Virus record (IMG/VR): IMGVR_UViG_3300045135_000252 | Coordinates: 1-64,000 of that record | Reading direction: 5' to 3' (one strand) | From: a virus | Length of the DNA stretch: 64,000 bases | Shown here: one piece after another, positions 1 through 8,552 of the stretch | Layout: the number at the start of each line of letters is the position of its first letter | Numbering within the stretch: position 1 is the first letter of the stretch | The notes under the pieces: model-generated | The model's input: only the letters and a program-made list of their open reading frames with translations | Database searches by the model: none | What the model was told of the DNA's origin: nothing | Program-made: the position numbers and the translations under genes

Positions 1-1
1 G

Positions 2-319
2 AAAAAGGCGGGCAACAGAGGTGTTCGTGGAAGACCTCCCGGAGATGCGGCGGCAATTAATGAGATGAAGGCTCGGTTATTAGCCAGTCCCAAGTCTCGA
101 AAGGTACTAGACAGTATCGTTAACGCCGCACTGGACGATGAACACAAGAATCAAGCGGCGGCATGGAAGTTATTAATGGATCGAATGCTTCCAGTCAGTT
201 ATTTTGAAAAAGATGCAAGTGGTGGACGAGCCGCTGTCAACATTACCATCACTGGTGTTGGAGGAGAAACAACAATTACTGGTGTTGAGGAAGAAGGAGA
301 GGTCATAGACCATGAGTGA
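2..319 (+). CDS. Terminase small subunit (module A), 5' partial
   Basis: The reading frame is open from the left edge, so the gene begins outside the window; the ATG at 65 is internal. Visible are about 105 residues: a basic Gly/Arg/Pro stretch (RGVRGRPPGD), then a helical region ending MDRMLPVSYFEK, and an acidic C-terminus. Small terminase subunits commonly begin with a GRP-type basic segment followed by helices that bind the packaging site; this, and its place just ahead of the large subunit, is the reason for the call. No helix-turn-helix can be verified because the N-terminus is missing. It is unlike the small subunit at 59119 in module B. Confidence 0.55.
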   Translation, partial: KKAGNRGVRGRPPGDAAAINEMKARLLASPKSRKVLDSIVNAALDDEHKNQAAAWKLLMDRMLPVSYFEKDASGGRAAVNITITGVGGETTITGVEEEGEVIDHE

Positions 320-962
320 AGCGCAACGAATCTTGAATCTAATTGCAAAAGAGAAAGATATGTCTCCTGCACTCATCGAAGATGCGATGAATAAGATTGC
401 ATTCCATGAAAGTTGGGACTCAGAGCAACGCACTGGTATTATTCCTGATCGTGTACAGATGGGTGGTGGCCCCGGACGTGGAGCATTCCAGTATGAGATT
501 GGTGAAGGGAAGTCTGCTGAAGTAGGTCTCAACAGAATCAAAGCATTCTATAAAGATGTGCTAGGCGAAGAACCGCCAGAGTGGGTGCAAGAGTTACCTA
601 TTGATTATAATCCCGCTGAACTTTCTTTAGACCAACAACAAGTATTATTCCTTGCTGATCATCGGATGCGTCCTCGCTCTGACTTTAAGAAACTGGAGTC
701 AATGGATGTTGATGAATGGTGGGGACGTTACCATCAAACACAGAATGATCCTACTAAACGCCGTAAGTTTAGAACTCATGCAGGATTGTATGAAGCTGAG
801 GTAAAAGGTGAGCCGGGCTTTGAAGATATTCCAGTACCACCACAGGAGCCGGGTCGTCTGGATTTTGAGTTACCTCCGATACAGGTACAGCCTGTTGAAC
901 AGGAAGTATCGGGGGATGAATTGATGGGACGCAAGACTTACTTAGGACGTTTGTTTGACTGA
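312..962 (+). CDS. Possible lytic transglycosylase-like virion protein
   Basis: 216 residues, starting 8 nt inside the previous gene, with GGAGAGG ahead of the ATG. The N-terminal 130 residues contain AFHES near residue 30 followed by GRGAFQ near 60, an E ... GxxQ arrangement like that of SLT/goose-type transglycosylases, then QQQVLFLADHRMR. The C-terminal third is Pro/Glu-rich and likely unstructured. If the reading is right it would cleave peptidoglycan during DNA entry or lysis. The location between the two terminase subunits is unusual for a lytic enzyme. Family assignment is inference from motif spacing only; it may be a structural protein of other function. Confidence 0.4.
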   Translation: MSEAQRILNLIAKEKDMSPALIEDAMNKIAFHESWDSEQRTGIIPDRVQMGGGPGRGAFQYEIGEGKSAEVGLNRIKAFYKDVLGEEPPEWVQELPIDYNPAELSLDQQQVLFLADHRMRPRSDFKKLESMDVDEWWGRYHQTQNDPTKRRKFRTHAGLYEAEVKGEPGFEDIPVPPQEPGRLDFELPPIQVQPVEQEVSGDELMGRKTYLGRLFD

Positions 963-2211
963 TTTAAAAGTAGAGCTACTCCCGTGGCAACAAGAAGTCT
1001 TTAACGACACAACTCGTTTTAAGATTGTTGCCGCAGGTAGACGTACAGGTAAATCACGACTGGCCGCATGGATGTTGATTATCTATGCACTGCAAACAAA
1101 CAAAGGCCATGTGTTTTATGTTGCGCCTACTCAGGGACAGGCTCGTGATATTATGTGGCAGACGTTGCTAGAGTTAGCACACCCTGTCATCAAATCATCA
1201 CACATTAACAACTTGCAAATCACTCTTATTAACGGGTGTACGATTTCGTTAAAAGGTGCTGACCGTCCAGAGACAATGCGTGGTGTCTCCCTTAAGTTCC
1301 TTGTTATGGACGAATATGCGGATATGAAGCCCTCTGTATGGGAACAGATCCTACGTCCTGCGCTTGCTGACCAGAAGGGTGATGCGATGTTCATTGGTAC
1401 TCCGATGGGGCGTAACCACTTCTATGAGTTGTACCAGTATGGAGACATGGGTGACGATGAAAGTTATAAAGCGTGGCATTTCACATCTTATGACAACCCG
1501 TTACTCGATCCAGACGAAATTGATACGGCTAAGAAGTCCATGTCGAGTTATGCGTTCCGACAGGAATTCCTTGCAAGCTTTGAAGCAATGGGCAGTGAGA
1601 TCTTCAAAGAAGATTGGGTTAAGTTTGACGATGAAGAGCCTGAGTTTGGTGATTACTATATTGCAGTTGACCTTGCAGGTTTTGCAGATGTTGAGTCGGC
1701 GACTAAATCCAAAAACAAAAAGCTAGACCAAACAGCGATTGCAATCGTGAAAGCCAATGAGCATGGATGGTGGGTTGCAGATATTGTTCATGGTCGGTGG
1801 GATATCAAGAAAACAGCCAAGAAGATATTTGATGCTGTTGCACGATACCAACCAGTGGCTGTAGGAATTGAAAAAGGTGCGCTGAAGAATGCAGTGCTTC
1901 CATACTTAACTGATATCATGAAGTCAGGTCAACGTTTCTTCCGCGTAGAAGAACTGACGCATGGTAACAAAAAGAAAACAGACCGTGTTGTGTGGGCATT
2001 ACAAGGACGGTTTGAACACGGGCAAATAACTTTGAACAAGGGAGAGTGGAACGCCGCTTTCCTCGATGAGTTATTCCAATTTCCAAATGCCTTAGTACAT
2101 GATGACTTGGTTGATGCATTAGCATACATTGATCAGTTAGCAAAAGTAGCATACACATACGAGTACGAAGAAGACGACTTTGAAATACTAGACCCCGTAG
2201 CAGGATATTAA
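955..2211 (+). CDS. terL: Terminase large subunit (module A)
   Basis: 418 residues: the ATP-driven motor and nuclease that packages DNA into the prohead. Walker A is AAGRRTGKS (residues 26-34), Walker B FLVMDE with D119-E120; the C-terminal RNase H-like nuclease shows AVDLAG (D239), GIEKGA, and HDDLVDAL (D383, D384, D387). All motifs of an active enzyme are present. The start is a TTG at 955, 7 nt after AGGA and overlapping the previous stop by 8 nt; no in-frame ATG lies near. It is followed 1 nt later by the portal gene. A second, clearly different large subunit lies at 59720. Confidence 0.93.
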   Translation: MTDLKVELLPWQQEVFNDTTRFKIVAAGRRTGKSRLAAWMLIIYALQTNKGHVFYVAPTQGQARDIMWQTLLELAHPVIKSSHINNLQITLINGCTISLKGADRPETMRGVSLKFLVMDEYADMKPSVWEQILRPALADQKGDAMFIGTPMGRNHFYELYQYGDMGDDESYKAWHFTSYDNPLLDPDEIDTAKKSMSSYAFRQEFLASFEAMGSEIFKEDWVKFDDEEPEFGDYYIAVDLAGFADVESATKSKNKKLDQTAIAIVKANEHGWWVADIVHGRWDIKKTAKKIFDAVARYQPVAVGIEKGALKNAVLPYLTDIMKSGQRFFRVEELTHGNKKKTDRVVWALQGRFEHGQITLNKGEWNAAFLDELFQFPNALVHDDLVDALAYIDQLAKVAYTYEYEEDDFEILDPVAGY

Positions 2212-2212
2212 G

Positions 2213-4159
2213 ATGGATTACGAACAGGATTTTGCAAAAGAAGGTTCGCTTGAGAACTGGGTGATTAACAAGTGTAACACATGGCGTGATCACTACGAAG
2301 CAAATTACCAAGAAAAGTTTGATGAGTACTATCGGTTGTGGCGTGGCGTATGGTCTGCTGAAGACTCTATGCGTCAGTCAGAACGTTCACGTATTATTTC
2401 TCCTGCACTGCAACAGGCTGTTGAGTCTAGCGTTGCAGAAGTAGAGGAAGCTACCTTTGGACGTGGTAAGTTCTTTGACATCAAAGATGACATGGCTGAT
2501 CCAAACCAAGGAGACATTCAACTTGTACGCGAACAGTTAACAGAAGATTTTAATTTTGTTGGTGTACGTAAACAGATTGCTGAATGCTTAATCAATGCCG
2601 CTGTCTTTGGTACTGGTGTTGCTGAGATTGTCGCAGAAGAACGTAAGGAGTTTATTCCTGCAACGCAACCAATCCTTGATGGAGAGATGCGAGCAGTTGG
2701 GGTGATGGAGCGTAACCGTACTGTATTTACTTTACGTCCTGTACTACCACAGAACTTCTTAATTGATCCTGTTGCTACCAATATCCAAGAAGCATTAGGT
2801 GTTGCAATTGACGAGTTTGTTCCTTATCACCAAGTTAAGATTCTGCAAGAGCAGGGTGTGTATAATGATGTTGAAGTTGGTACAGCCGCACCAGACAGCG
2901 ACTTAGAGCCAGATCAAGATCTCACTGTACACTTTGAAGACAAGGTACGCTTAACGAAGTACTATGGTCTTGTACCTCGTGACTTGTTTGAAGCAACCGT
3001 GTATGAGATGGAAGATGAAGATATTTCTGAGGAAGGTACAGAGTACGTAGAAGCAATGGTTGTTATTGCAAACGGCGGTACTCTTCTTAAGGCTGAAGCA
3101 AACCCATACATGATGGAAGATCGTCCTGTTGTTGCATTCCCTTGGGATATCGTACCGGGTCGCTTCTGGGGTCGTGGTGTCTGTGAGAAAGGCTACAACG
3201 CACAGAAAGCTTTGGATACAGAACTACGTGCCCGTATTGATGCACTGAGCTTAACTGTACATCCAATGATGGCTGTTGATGCGTCACGTCTTCCTCGTGG
3301 TGCAAAGCTTGAGGTACGTCCGGGCAAAGCGATTCTTACGAATGGTAACCCTGCAGAGATTCTACAGCCATTTAACTTTGGTCAATTAGATCCGAATACC
3401 TTTAACCAGTCTGCATCGCTACAGCAGATGGTACAGATGGCTACAGGTGCTATTGATGCCGCAGGTATTCCGGGTTCTATCAATGGTGATGCAACAGCGG
3501 CAGGTATCTCAATGTCACTAGGTGCAATCATTAAGCGTCACAAGCGTACATTGATTAACTTCCAAGAATCATTCTTGATTCCTATGGTCGCAAAAGTTGC
3601 ACATCGTTACATGCAGTTTGACCCAGAACGTTATCCTGCAAAAGACTTTAAGTTTATTACAACATCATCACTGGGTATTATTGCTCGTGAGTATGAGGTT
3701 ACTCAATTAGTTCAATTGTTACAAACAATGTCACCTGAGTCTCCAATGTACCCAATGTTGATTGAGTCAATTGTGGATAACATGAACTTGTCTAACCGTG
3801 AAGAAATTATCCAACGTTTGCGTGAAGCAAATCAGCCTGATCCAAATCAACAAGCAATGCAACAGCAAGTTATGGAAATGGAGATTGCTCAGAAGCAAGC
3901 AACGATTGCAAACATCCAAGCACAGAACGAAGAGATCATGTCTCGTGTGCGTCAGAATGAAGTTGAAACACAACTACTACCAGAAGATTCTCAGACTAAG
4001 CGTATTGCGGCTATGGCTAAGGGCATGACAAACGTAGATGAGACTGATAAAGAATTTGAGCGTAGAGCTAAACTTGCGGAGCTTGTGCTCAAAGAACGTG
4101 AAATCGCAAGTAAAGAAGATATTGTTGAGCAACAAATGAGGCAAGCTAATGGTAACTAA
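2213..4159 (+). CDS. Portal protein (module A)
   Basis: 648 residues. Portal rings form the DNA channel at the unique vertex and dock the terminase and tail. The N-terminus (helical, EKFDEYYRLWRGVW), the middle part with GTGVAEIV, PQNFLIDP and GRFWGRGV, and the long C-terminal Gln/Glu-rich coiled coil (residues about 540-648) fit podovirus-type portals in length and order. It directly follows terL. No run of identity to the 828-residue portal at 61269 is visible by eye, although both follow a terminase and share the helical N-terminus and coiled-coil C-terminus expected of the family. Confidence 0.85.
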   Translation: MDYEQDFAKEGSLENWVINKCNTWRDHYEANYQEKFDEYYRLWRGVWSAEDSMRQSERSRIISPALQQAVESSVAEVEEATFGRGKFFDIKDDMADPNQGDIQLVREQLTEDFNFVGVRKQIAECLINAAVFGTGVAEIVAEERKEFIPATQPILDGEMRAVGVMERNRTVFTLRPVLPQNFLIDPVATNIQEALGVAIDEFVPYHQVKILQEQGVYNDVEVGTAAPDSDLEPDQDLTVHFEDKVRLTKYYGLVPRDLFEATVYEMEDEDISEEGTEYVEAMVVIANGGTLLKAEANPYMMEDRPVVAFPWDIVPGRFWGRGVCEKGYNAQKALDTELRARIDALSLTVHPMMAVDASRLPRGAKLEVRPGKAILTNGNPAEILQPFNFGQLDPNTFNQSASLQQMVQMATGAIDAAGIPGSINGDATAAGISMSLGAIIKRHKRTLINFQESFLIPMVAKVAHRYMQFDPERYPAKDFKFITTSSLGIIAREYEVTQLVQLLQTMSPESPMYPMLIESIVDNMNLSNREEIIQRLREANQPDPNQQAMQQQVMEMEIAQKQATIANIQAQNEEIMSRVRQNEVETQLLPEDSQTKRIAAMAKGMTNVDETDKEFERRAKLAELVLKEREIASKEDIVEQQMRQANGN

Positions 4160-4304
4160 GCAAGACGTGGACAACATTCTCCAACAAGTGAATGCCATAT
4201 TGCAGAGATTAGACGACAGAATCTCCGCATTAGAAGCGGAGAATAAGAAGCCTACTACCACAAGGAATACAAAAAGTCAAGCAAAAGACTTGACAAATGA
4301 CTAA
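4149..4304 (+). CDS. Small coiled-coil protein, 51 aa
   Basis: Reads from an ATG that overlaps the end of the portal gene by 11 nt, giving 51 residues beginning MVTKQDVDNILQQ. The middle (residues 8-34) has a heptad-like pattern of Ile/Leu (ILQQVNAILQRLDDRISALE) typical of a short coiled coil; the tail is Thr/Lys/Asn-rich. Short coiled-coil genes often sit behind portal genes and may serve in head assembly, but no function is claimed. The promoter at 4290 overlaps its 3' end. Confidence 0.6.
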   Translation: MVTKQDVDNILQQVNAILQRLDDRISALEAENKKPTTTRNTKSQAKDLTND

Positions 4305-4318
4305 AAGTATGGTATAAT
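4290..4318 (+). promoter_or_regulatory. Sigma70-type promoter ahead of scaffold/capsid genes
   Basis: TTGACA at 4290-4295, 17 nt spacer, TATAAT at 4313-4318: exact consensus for the main bacterial sigma factor. It would drive 4347, the zinc ribbon, scaffold and major capsid genes, giving extra transcripts of the most needed structural proteins. Such a perfect promoter inside a late operon is notable. Confidence 0.85.
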
Positions 4319-4346
4319 ATTTGCATCAATTTACAGGAGAAACTCA

Positions 4347-4580
4347 TTGAGTCCTGAAGAAGAAAAATATTATGAAAATTATCTTGACTTATTCTTACAT
4401 CCGGGTTGGAAACAATTCGTAGAAGAAGCGCAAGAGACTCTTGATACACATATCATTGAAGATATCAAGAGTGAAAAAGAATTATTCCACTTACAAGGAC
4501 AACGCACAGCACTATTGAATATCGTGCGCTTTGAGACTGGAATAAAAAATGCATTTGACATGGAGTCTAACAATGATTAG
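4347..4580 (+). CDS. Conserved small head-region protein, 77 aa
   Basis: 77 residues (starting SPEEEKYYENY after the initiator), acidic, mainly helical, with HPGWKQFVEEAQ near residue 18. The start is a TTG at 4347 with AGGAG 7 nt upstream (4335-4339); there is no usable ATG. Small proteins of this style (PGW followed by a helix) occur between portal and scaffold in T7-like and related podoviruses, but their job is not known to me. It overlaps the next gene by 8 nt. Confidence 0.7.
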   Translation: MSPEEEKYYENYLDLFLHPGWKQFVEEAQETLDTHIIEDIKSEKELFHLQGQRTALLNIVRFETGIKNAFDMESNND

Positions 4581-4791
4581 GCGATATGATTTTAAATGCA
4601 CCAACTGTCAACACATCGAAGAGCAGTGGGTAGATTCATCTGATGAGTTTGCTACTTGTCCTGAGTGTGGAGACACAGCACAGCGGATAATCTCCGCGAT
4701 CCGAACACATTTCGTTGGTTCAGGTTGGCCTGATAAAGACGATGCGTGGGCTAAGGATCACGAGAGAGCCGCTAAAAGATCACATCCATAA
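4573..4791 (+). CDS. FmdB-type zinc-ribbon protein
   Basis: 72 residues from the ATG at 4573 (MIRRYDFKC). CTNC at residues 9-12 and CPEC at 29-32 form a four-cysteine zinc ribbon; the spacing and the following GDTAQRIISA match the FmdB-type regulatory zinc ribbon, a small module often found in phage head operons. The frame extends upstream to an ATG at 4549, but starting at 4573 leaves the usual short overlap with the gene before. Metal binding is predicted; target unknown. Confidence 0.75.
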   Translation: MIRRYDFKCTNCQHIEEQWVDSSDEFATCPECGDTAQRIISAIRTHFVGSGWPDKDDAWAKDHERAAKRSHP

Positions 4792-4815
4792 TGCTACGGC
4801 ACGGAGTTTAAAAAT

Positions 4816-5622
4816 ATGGCACGTTTTTTAGATGCTAGTCCCGAAGAACTTGAGGACGGAGAAGAATACTCTCCAATTGAAGAAGAGCAGAATCCGATAG
4901 AGGAACAACCTGCAGAACCAGAAGAGATACAAGAAGCCCAAGAAGAAGATGATATCCCTGAAAAGTATCAGGGCAAGGACATTAAAGATATTGTCCGAAT
5001 GCATCAAGAGGCTGAGAAACTTCTGGGTAAGCAATCTTCAGAGGTAGGTGAACTCCGAAAGATAGTTGACGATTTCGTTAAGACACAGCTAGAAGCCAAG
5101 AATAGCCCACAAGAAACTGTCGAAGACTTTGACATCTTTGACGATCCTGATAAGTACATTGAGAACAAACTTGCTAATCATCCGAAGATCAAAGAAGCTG
5201 AAGAGCTTTCTCGTCAGATGAAACAAGCAGAGATTTTCAACAAGCTCCAAGCGAGTCATCCAGATTTTCGTGAGATTATCCAAGATGAAAAGTTTGGTGA
5301 GTGGGTTGCAAAATCTAAAGTGCGTACTGAATTGTACCAACGAGCAGATCAAAAGTTTGACTTTGATAGTGCTGATGAACTTCTCACGTTGTGGAAAGAA
5401 CGTCAGAACTTAGTAAAAGAAACTACTGAGATGCAAGAGACTGATCGTAAACGCCAATTGAAGTCAGCTTCTACTGGTAATGCGAAAGGGTCAGGAGAGT
5501 CACCAAGTCGTAAAATCTATCGACGTGCTGATATTATTAAACTTATGCAAACTGACCCAAAGAGATACCAAGCCTTAAGTGACGAGATCATGGCGGCATA
5601 CTCAGAGGGTCGTGTCAAATAG
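4816..5622 (+). CDS. Capsid assembly scaffolding protein (module A)
   Basis: 268 residues, very acidic N-terminus (residues 6-60 rich in Glu), then KYQGKDIKDIVRMHQEAEKL, helical middle, and a basic C-terminus (SRKIYRRADIIKLMQ). This acidic-to-basic helical layout directly before the coat gene is typical of podovirus scaffolds, which nucleate the prohead and leave before DNA is packaged. The basic end would bind the inner coat surface. Assignment rests on composition, motif and position. Confidence 0.8.
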   Translation: MARFLDASPEELEDGEEYSPIEEEQNPIEEQPAEPEEIQEAQEEDDIPEKYQGKDIKDIVRMHQEAEKLLGKQSSEVGELRKIVDDFVKTQLEAKNSPQETVEDFDIFDDPDKYIENKLANHPKIKEAEELSRQMKQAEIFNKLQASHPDFREIIQDEKFGEWVAKSKVRTELYQRADQKFDFDSADELLTLWKERQNLVKETTEMQETDRKRQLKSASTGNAKGSGESPSRKIYRRADIIKLMQTDPKRYQALSDEIMAAYSEGRVK

Positions 5623-5640
5623 TGTTAAGGAGAATTTAAC

Positions 5641-6579
5641 ATGGCACTGGGTACTAACCACGTCACCAATACAACTGGTGCAACTTTCATTCCAGAAATC
5701 TGGTCTGATGAAATCATCGCGGCATACGAGAAGTCACTCGTTCTTGCTAACCTTGTAAACCGTATGCCTATGACTGGCAAGAAGGGTGATACTCTTCACA
5801 TCCCTAAGCCAACTCGTGGCAATGCATCTGCTAAGTCTGCTGAAACTCAGGTAACACTGATCGCGGCAACTGAGTCAGAAGTACAAGTTACTGTTGACAA
5901 GCACTACGAATACTCACGTCTGATTGAAGATATTACTGATGTACAAGCTCTTGCTTCTATGCGTCAGTTCTACACTTCAGACGCAGGCTATGCTCTTGCT
6001 AAGCAGGTTGATACTGACCTGTTCGCATTGGGTAAGTCACTGGGCGATTCTGACGGTGCTGACTGGGTTCACAGCAACTCATTCTACATGGATGCTTCTT
6101 CAGGTTTGACAGCTTACGCTGTTGACACTGTTGCGGCGGCTGACATCTTCTCTGACGATGCGTTCCGCGCGGCTGTCAAAGAACTCGATGACGCTGACGT
6201 TCCTATGGACGGACGCTTCCTTGTTGTTCCTCCTTCAGTAGTACAAACTATCCGTGGTATTACTCGTTACAACTCATCTGATTTCGTATCAGGTCAGCCT
6301 ACTGTAAACGGTAACATCGGATCACTGTACGGTATCGACATCTACGTTTCTACAAACTGCCCTATCGTTGAAACTGCCGCAGACAATGCCGCAGGCGGCG
6401 ACTTGAAAGCAGGTCTGTTGGGTCACAAAGACGCAATGGTATTTGCAGAGCAGATGGGTGTTCGTACTCAAACTCAGTACAAGCAAGAATACCTTGGTGA
6501 CTTGTTCACTGCAGACACACTCTACGGTGTGAAGGTCTTGCGTCCTGAATCAGCATTGGCTTTGATCTTCAACGCTTAA
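5641..6579 (+). CDS. Major capsid protein (module A)
   Basis: 312 residues, preceded by AAGGAG. The protein starts MALGTNHVTNTTGATFIPEIWSD, with the pattern FIPEIWS-E-AYEKSLVLANLVNR followed by GDTLHIPKPTRG and later DGRFLVVPPSVV. These are features of HK97-fold coat proteins of marine podo- and siphoviruses. Codon use is that of a strongly expressed gene (mostly CGT, GGT, AAG/AAC). It follows the scaffold by 18 nt and is followed by a terminator, closing module A. Confidence 0.88.
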   Translation: MALGTNHVTNTTGATFIPEIWSDEIIAAYEKSLVLANLVNRMPMTGKKGDTLHIPKPTRGNASAKSAETQVTLIAATESEVQVTVDKHYEYSRLIEDITDVQALASMRQFYTSDAGYALAKQVDTDLFALGKSLGDSDGADWVHSNSFYMDASSGLTAYAVDTVAAADIFSDDAFRAAVKELDDADVPMDGRFLVVPPSVVQTIRGITRYNSSDFVSGQPTVNGNIGSLYGIDIYVSTNCPIVETAADNAAGGDLKAGLLGHKDAMVFAEQMGVRTQTQYKQEYLGDLFTADTLYGVKVLRPESALALIFNA

Positions 6580-6587
6580 TGCTATCT

Positions 6588-6622
6588 AGCCCCTCTCCGG
6601 AGGGGCTTCCTAATTCTTTTTA
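6588..6622 (+). terminator. Hairpin terminator after capsid gene
   Basis: AGCCCCTCTCCGGAGGGGCT (6588-6607) is a perfect 10+10 inverted repeat, followed by TTCCTAATTCTTTTT. The T-run is interrupted, so termination is probably partial, lowering tail-fibre transcription relative to capsid. Confidence 0.7.
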
Positions 6623-6635
6623 ACTGGAGAGACAC

Positions 6636-7808
6636 ATGGCGATTTATCGTGGAGCAGGTGGTGCAGGTGATGCAACCAATGACATTACGATTAACCGTGT
6701 TACAGAACTAACACAAGATGCGGAAACTGCCGCAACTAACGCCGCCTCTTCAGCTACCTCAGCCGCCTCTAGTGCCACGAGTGCATCAACCTCTGCGACT
6801 AATGCGGCTACTTCAGCAACTGCTTCTGCATCATCAGCAACTGCGGCGGCATCATCTGCTACCTCAGCGGCTACATCAGCGACAGCGGCTCAGACTGCTC
6901 AGACTGCCGCAGAAGCGGCTCAAACAGCGGCAGAGACTGCAGAGACTAATGCATCAACTTCAGCCTCGTCAGCGGCTTCTAGTGCAACCTCAGCGTCTAC
7001 ATCAGCGACTAATGCGGCTACGTCTGCTACCAATGCGGCAACATCTGCAACTGAAGCAAGCAACTCTGCAACTGCGGCGGCTACAAGTGAAACCAATGCG
7101 GCCACTTCTGCAACCAATGCCGCTACATCAGCCACTAACGCATCGACAGCACAGACAGCGGCAGAAGCCGCAAGAGATGCTACACTAGCCGCATACGATA
7201 GTTTTGATGATCGTTACCTTGGTGCTAAAGCATCTGATCCTACAGTAGACAATGATGGTAATGCTCTAGTTGCAGGGTCTTTATATTTTAATACTACTGA
7301 TGGAGTAATGAAGCTCTACAACGGTAGTGCTTGGGTAGCCGCCTATGTGTCTGGTGCAGACTACCTCGCAAAAGCAAACAATCTTTCTGATCTACCATCT
7401 GCATCGACTGCTCGTACAAACTTAGGACTAGGCACAGCCGCTACACTAGACGTAGGCACTGGTGCAAATAACATTGTACAGCTTGATGGGACTGGTGCGC
7501 TTCCTGCGGTAGACGGTAGCAACCTCACCAATGTTTCCTCTGTGGCAACCCTGAATGACCTCACTGATGTAGACACTACAGGCGTTGCTAACGGTGAAAC
7601 CATTGTGTACAACTCAGGTACTAGCTCTTGGGAACCCGGTACAGCAGGTGGTAATACAACTACCTTTGGGCTGTGGGAACACGCTAATACAATCTCTGCA
7701 AACTACAGCATCACCTCTGGTAACAATGCTGTTGCGGCAGGGCCAATTACAATTAACTCAGGTATCACGGTGACGATTCCTACTGGATCAAGATGGGCGG
7801 TGATTTAA
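6636..7808 (+). CDS. Tail-fibre protein with Ala/Ser/Thr repeat shaft
   Basis: 390 residues. N-terminus MAIYRGAGGAGDATND is a virion-attachment type start seen in marine podovirus fibres. Residues about 28-185 are nearly all Ala, Ser, Thr and Asn in short repeats (SATNAATSATNAS), a likely extended fibrous shaft or trimeric coiled coil. Then comes YLGAKASDPTVDNDGNALVAG, with the LYFNTTDGVMKLYNGSAWV motif common in phage fibres, and a C-terminal part with LNDLTDVDTTG. No adhesin tip is recognisable. RBS GGAGAG at 6625. Confidence 0.8.
   Translation: MAIYRGAGGAGDATNDITINRVTELTQDAETAATNAASSATSAASSATSASTSATNAATSATASASSATAAASSATSAATSATAAQTAQTAAEAAQTAAETAETNASTSASSAASSATSASTSATNAATSATNAATSATEASNSATAAATSETNAATSATNAATSATNASTAQTAAEAARDATLAAYDSFDDRYLGAKASDPTVDNDGNALVAGSLYFNTTDGVMKLYNGSAWVAAYVSGADYLAKANNLSDLPSASTARTNLGLGTAATLDVGTGANNIVQLDGTGALPAVDGSNLTNVSSVATLNDLTDVDTTGVANGETIVYNSGTSSWEPGTAGGNTTTFGLWEHANTISANYSITSGNNAVAAGPITINSGITVTIPTGSRWAVI
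6717..7190 (+). repeat. Ala/Ser/Thr-coding tandem repeat
   Basis: Degenerate repeats of units such as GCNACNTCNGCNACNAAYGCN coding Ala-Thr-Ser-Ala-Thr-Asn-Ala. The low complexity makes this a likely place for recombination between phages and for assembly errors. Confidence 0.75.
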
Positions 7809-7809
7809 G

Positions 7810-7998
7810 ATGACTGTAACGATTAACGGTACAACAGGTGTGGTAGCTCCTGAAAACAAAATGGAACTTGGATACTTCTCCAATGACGATAGCGTTGACA
7901 CAGCAATTACAATCCCAACAGGTGATAATGCGGCCATTGTTGGCCCTGTGACGGTGAATGAAACAATTACAGTGAATGGAACTCTGACGGTGATCTAA
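7810..7998 (+). CDS. Short tail-appendage protein, 62 aa
   Basis: 62 residues of beta-rich sequence; begins 1 nt after the previous stop. The segment TIPTGDNAAIVGPVTV then TVNGTLTVI closely repeats the C-terminus of the preceding fibre (GNNAVAAGPITI, GITVTIPTGSRWAVI), so it looks like a detached or duplicated copy of that C-terminal domain. Function as a fibre tip cap or minor fibre is inference. Confidence 0.6.
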   Translation: MTVTINGTTGVVAPENKMELGYFSNDDSVDTAITIPTGDNAAIVGPVTVNETITVNGTLTVI

Positions 7999-8552
7999 TG
8001 GCTAGTGAACTTTATGTAGAAACCCTGAAGGGTCTAACAAGTGGCGCAAATGCCAACAAGGTGATTATACCGTCTGGGCAGACGTTGGATATTACTGACT
8101 GGTCACCTCCTGCGGGTACTGTCATCGGGCATCATCATCACACGTTTTCAACTCAACAACAAAGCACGTCTGATACGTTTGCTGATGTAGGTGATAGTTC
8201 ATTTTCTTATACGCCTAAATCAGACAACAGTTATCTATATATTACAGTCAACGCACATATCAATGTGTTTGCATCAAGCGACACTTCAGCAGGCGGAGCG
8301 TTCAATGTACTAGTAGATGGAACAGCTATTAATGAAGTCGGTGCTAACGCCTATGAAATTTTTTCTGGTAGACCAAGTAGCCAAGAAATAAACGAATACG
8401 CACGGTATATCAAACAAGTCAGGTATACCAATACATCAACGTCTGCCAAAACAATTAAGTTGAATTATAGGAAGTATGGTGGAACACGGATTACGTTTAA
8501 TTTGAATAGTAATTTCACTACCTCAATTACAGTTCTGGAGATCGCAGGATGA
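7998..8552 (+). CDS. Short tail fibre, receptor-tip candidate (paralogue 1)
   Basis: 184 residues. N-terminus MASELYVETLKGL is the short attachment motif shared with the next two genes (SKIYVDEIAG, ASIIKVDQIQT); the rest is a beta-rich, probably jelly-roll C-terminal domain ending TVLEIAG. HGHHHHTFS-type His cluster (GHHHHTF, residues about 44-50) could bind metal at a trimer axis. The gene overlaps its neighbours by 1-4 nt. Receptor binding is inference. Confidence 0.65.
   Translation: MASELYVETLKGLTSGANANKVIIPSGQTLDITDWSPPAGTVIGHHHHTFSTQQQSTSDTFADVGDSSFSYTPKSDNSYLYITVNAHINVFASSDTSAGGAFNVLVDGTAINEVGANAYEIFSGRPSSQEINEYARYIKQVRYTNTSTSAKTIKLNYRKYGGTRITFNLNSNFTTSITVLEIAG

Noticed and set aside
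6718-7188. Long plus-strand ORF in another frame, and minus ORF 6920-7135
   Set aside because: Products are Leu/Arg/Gln- or Ala/Val-only mirrors of the Ala/Ser/Thr repeat gene; no RBS.
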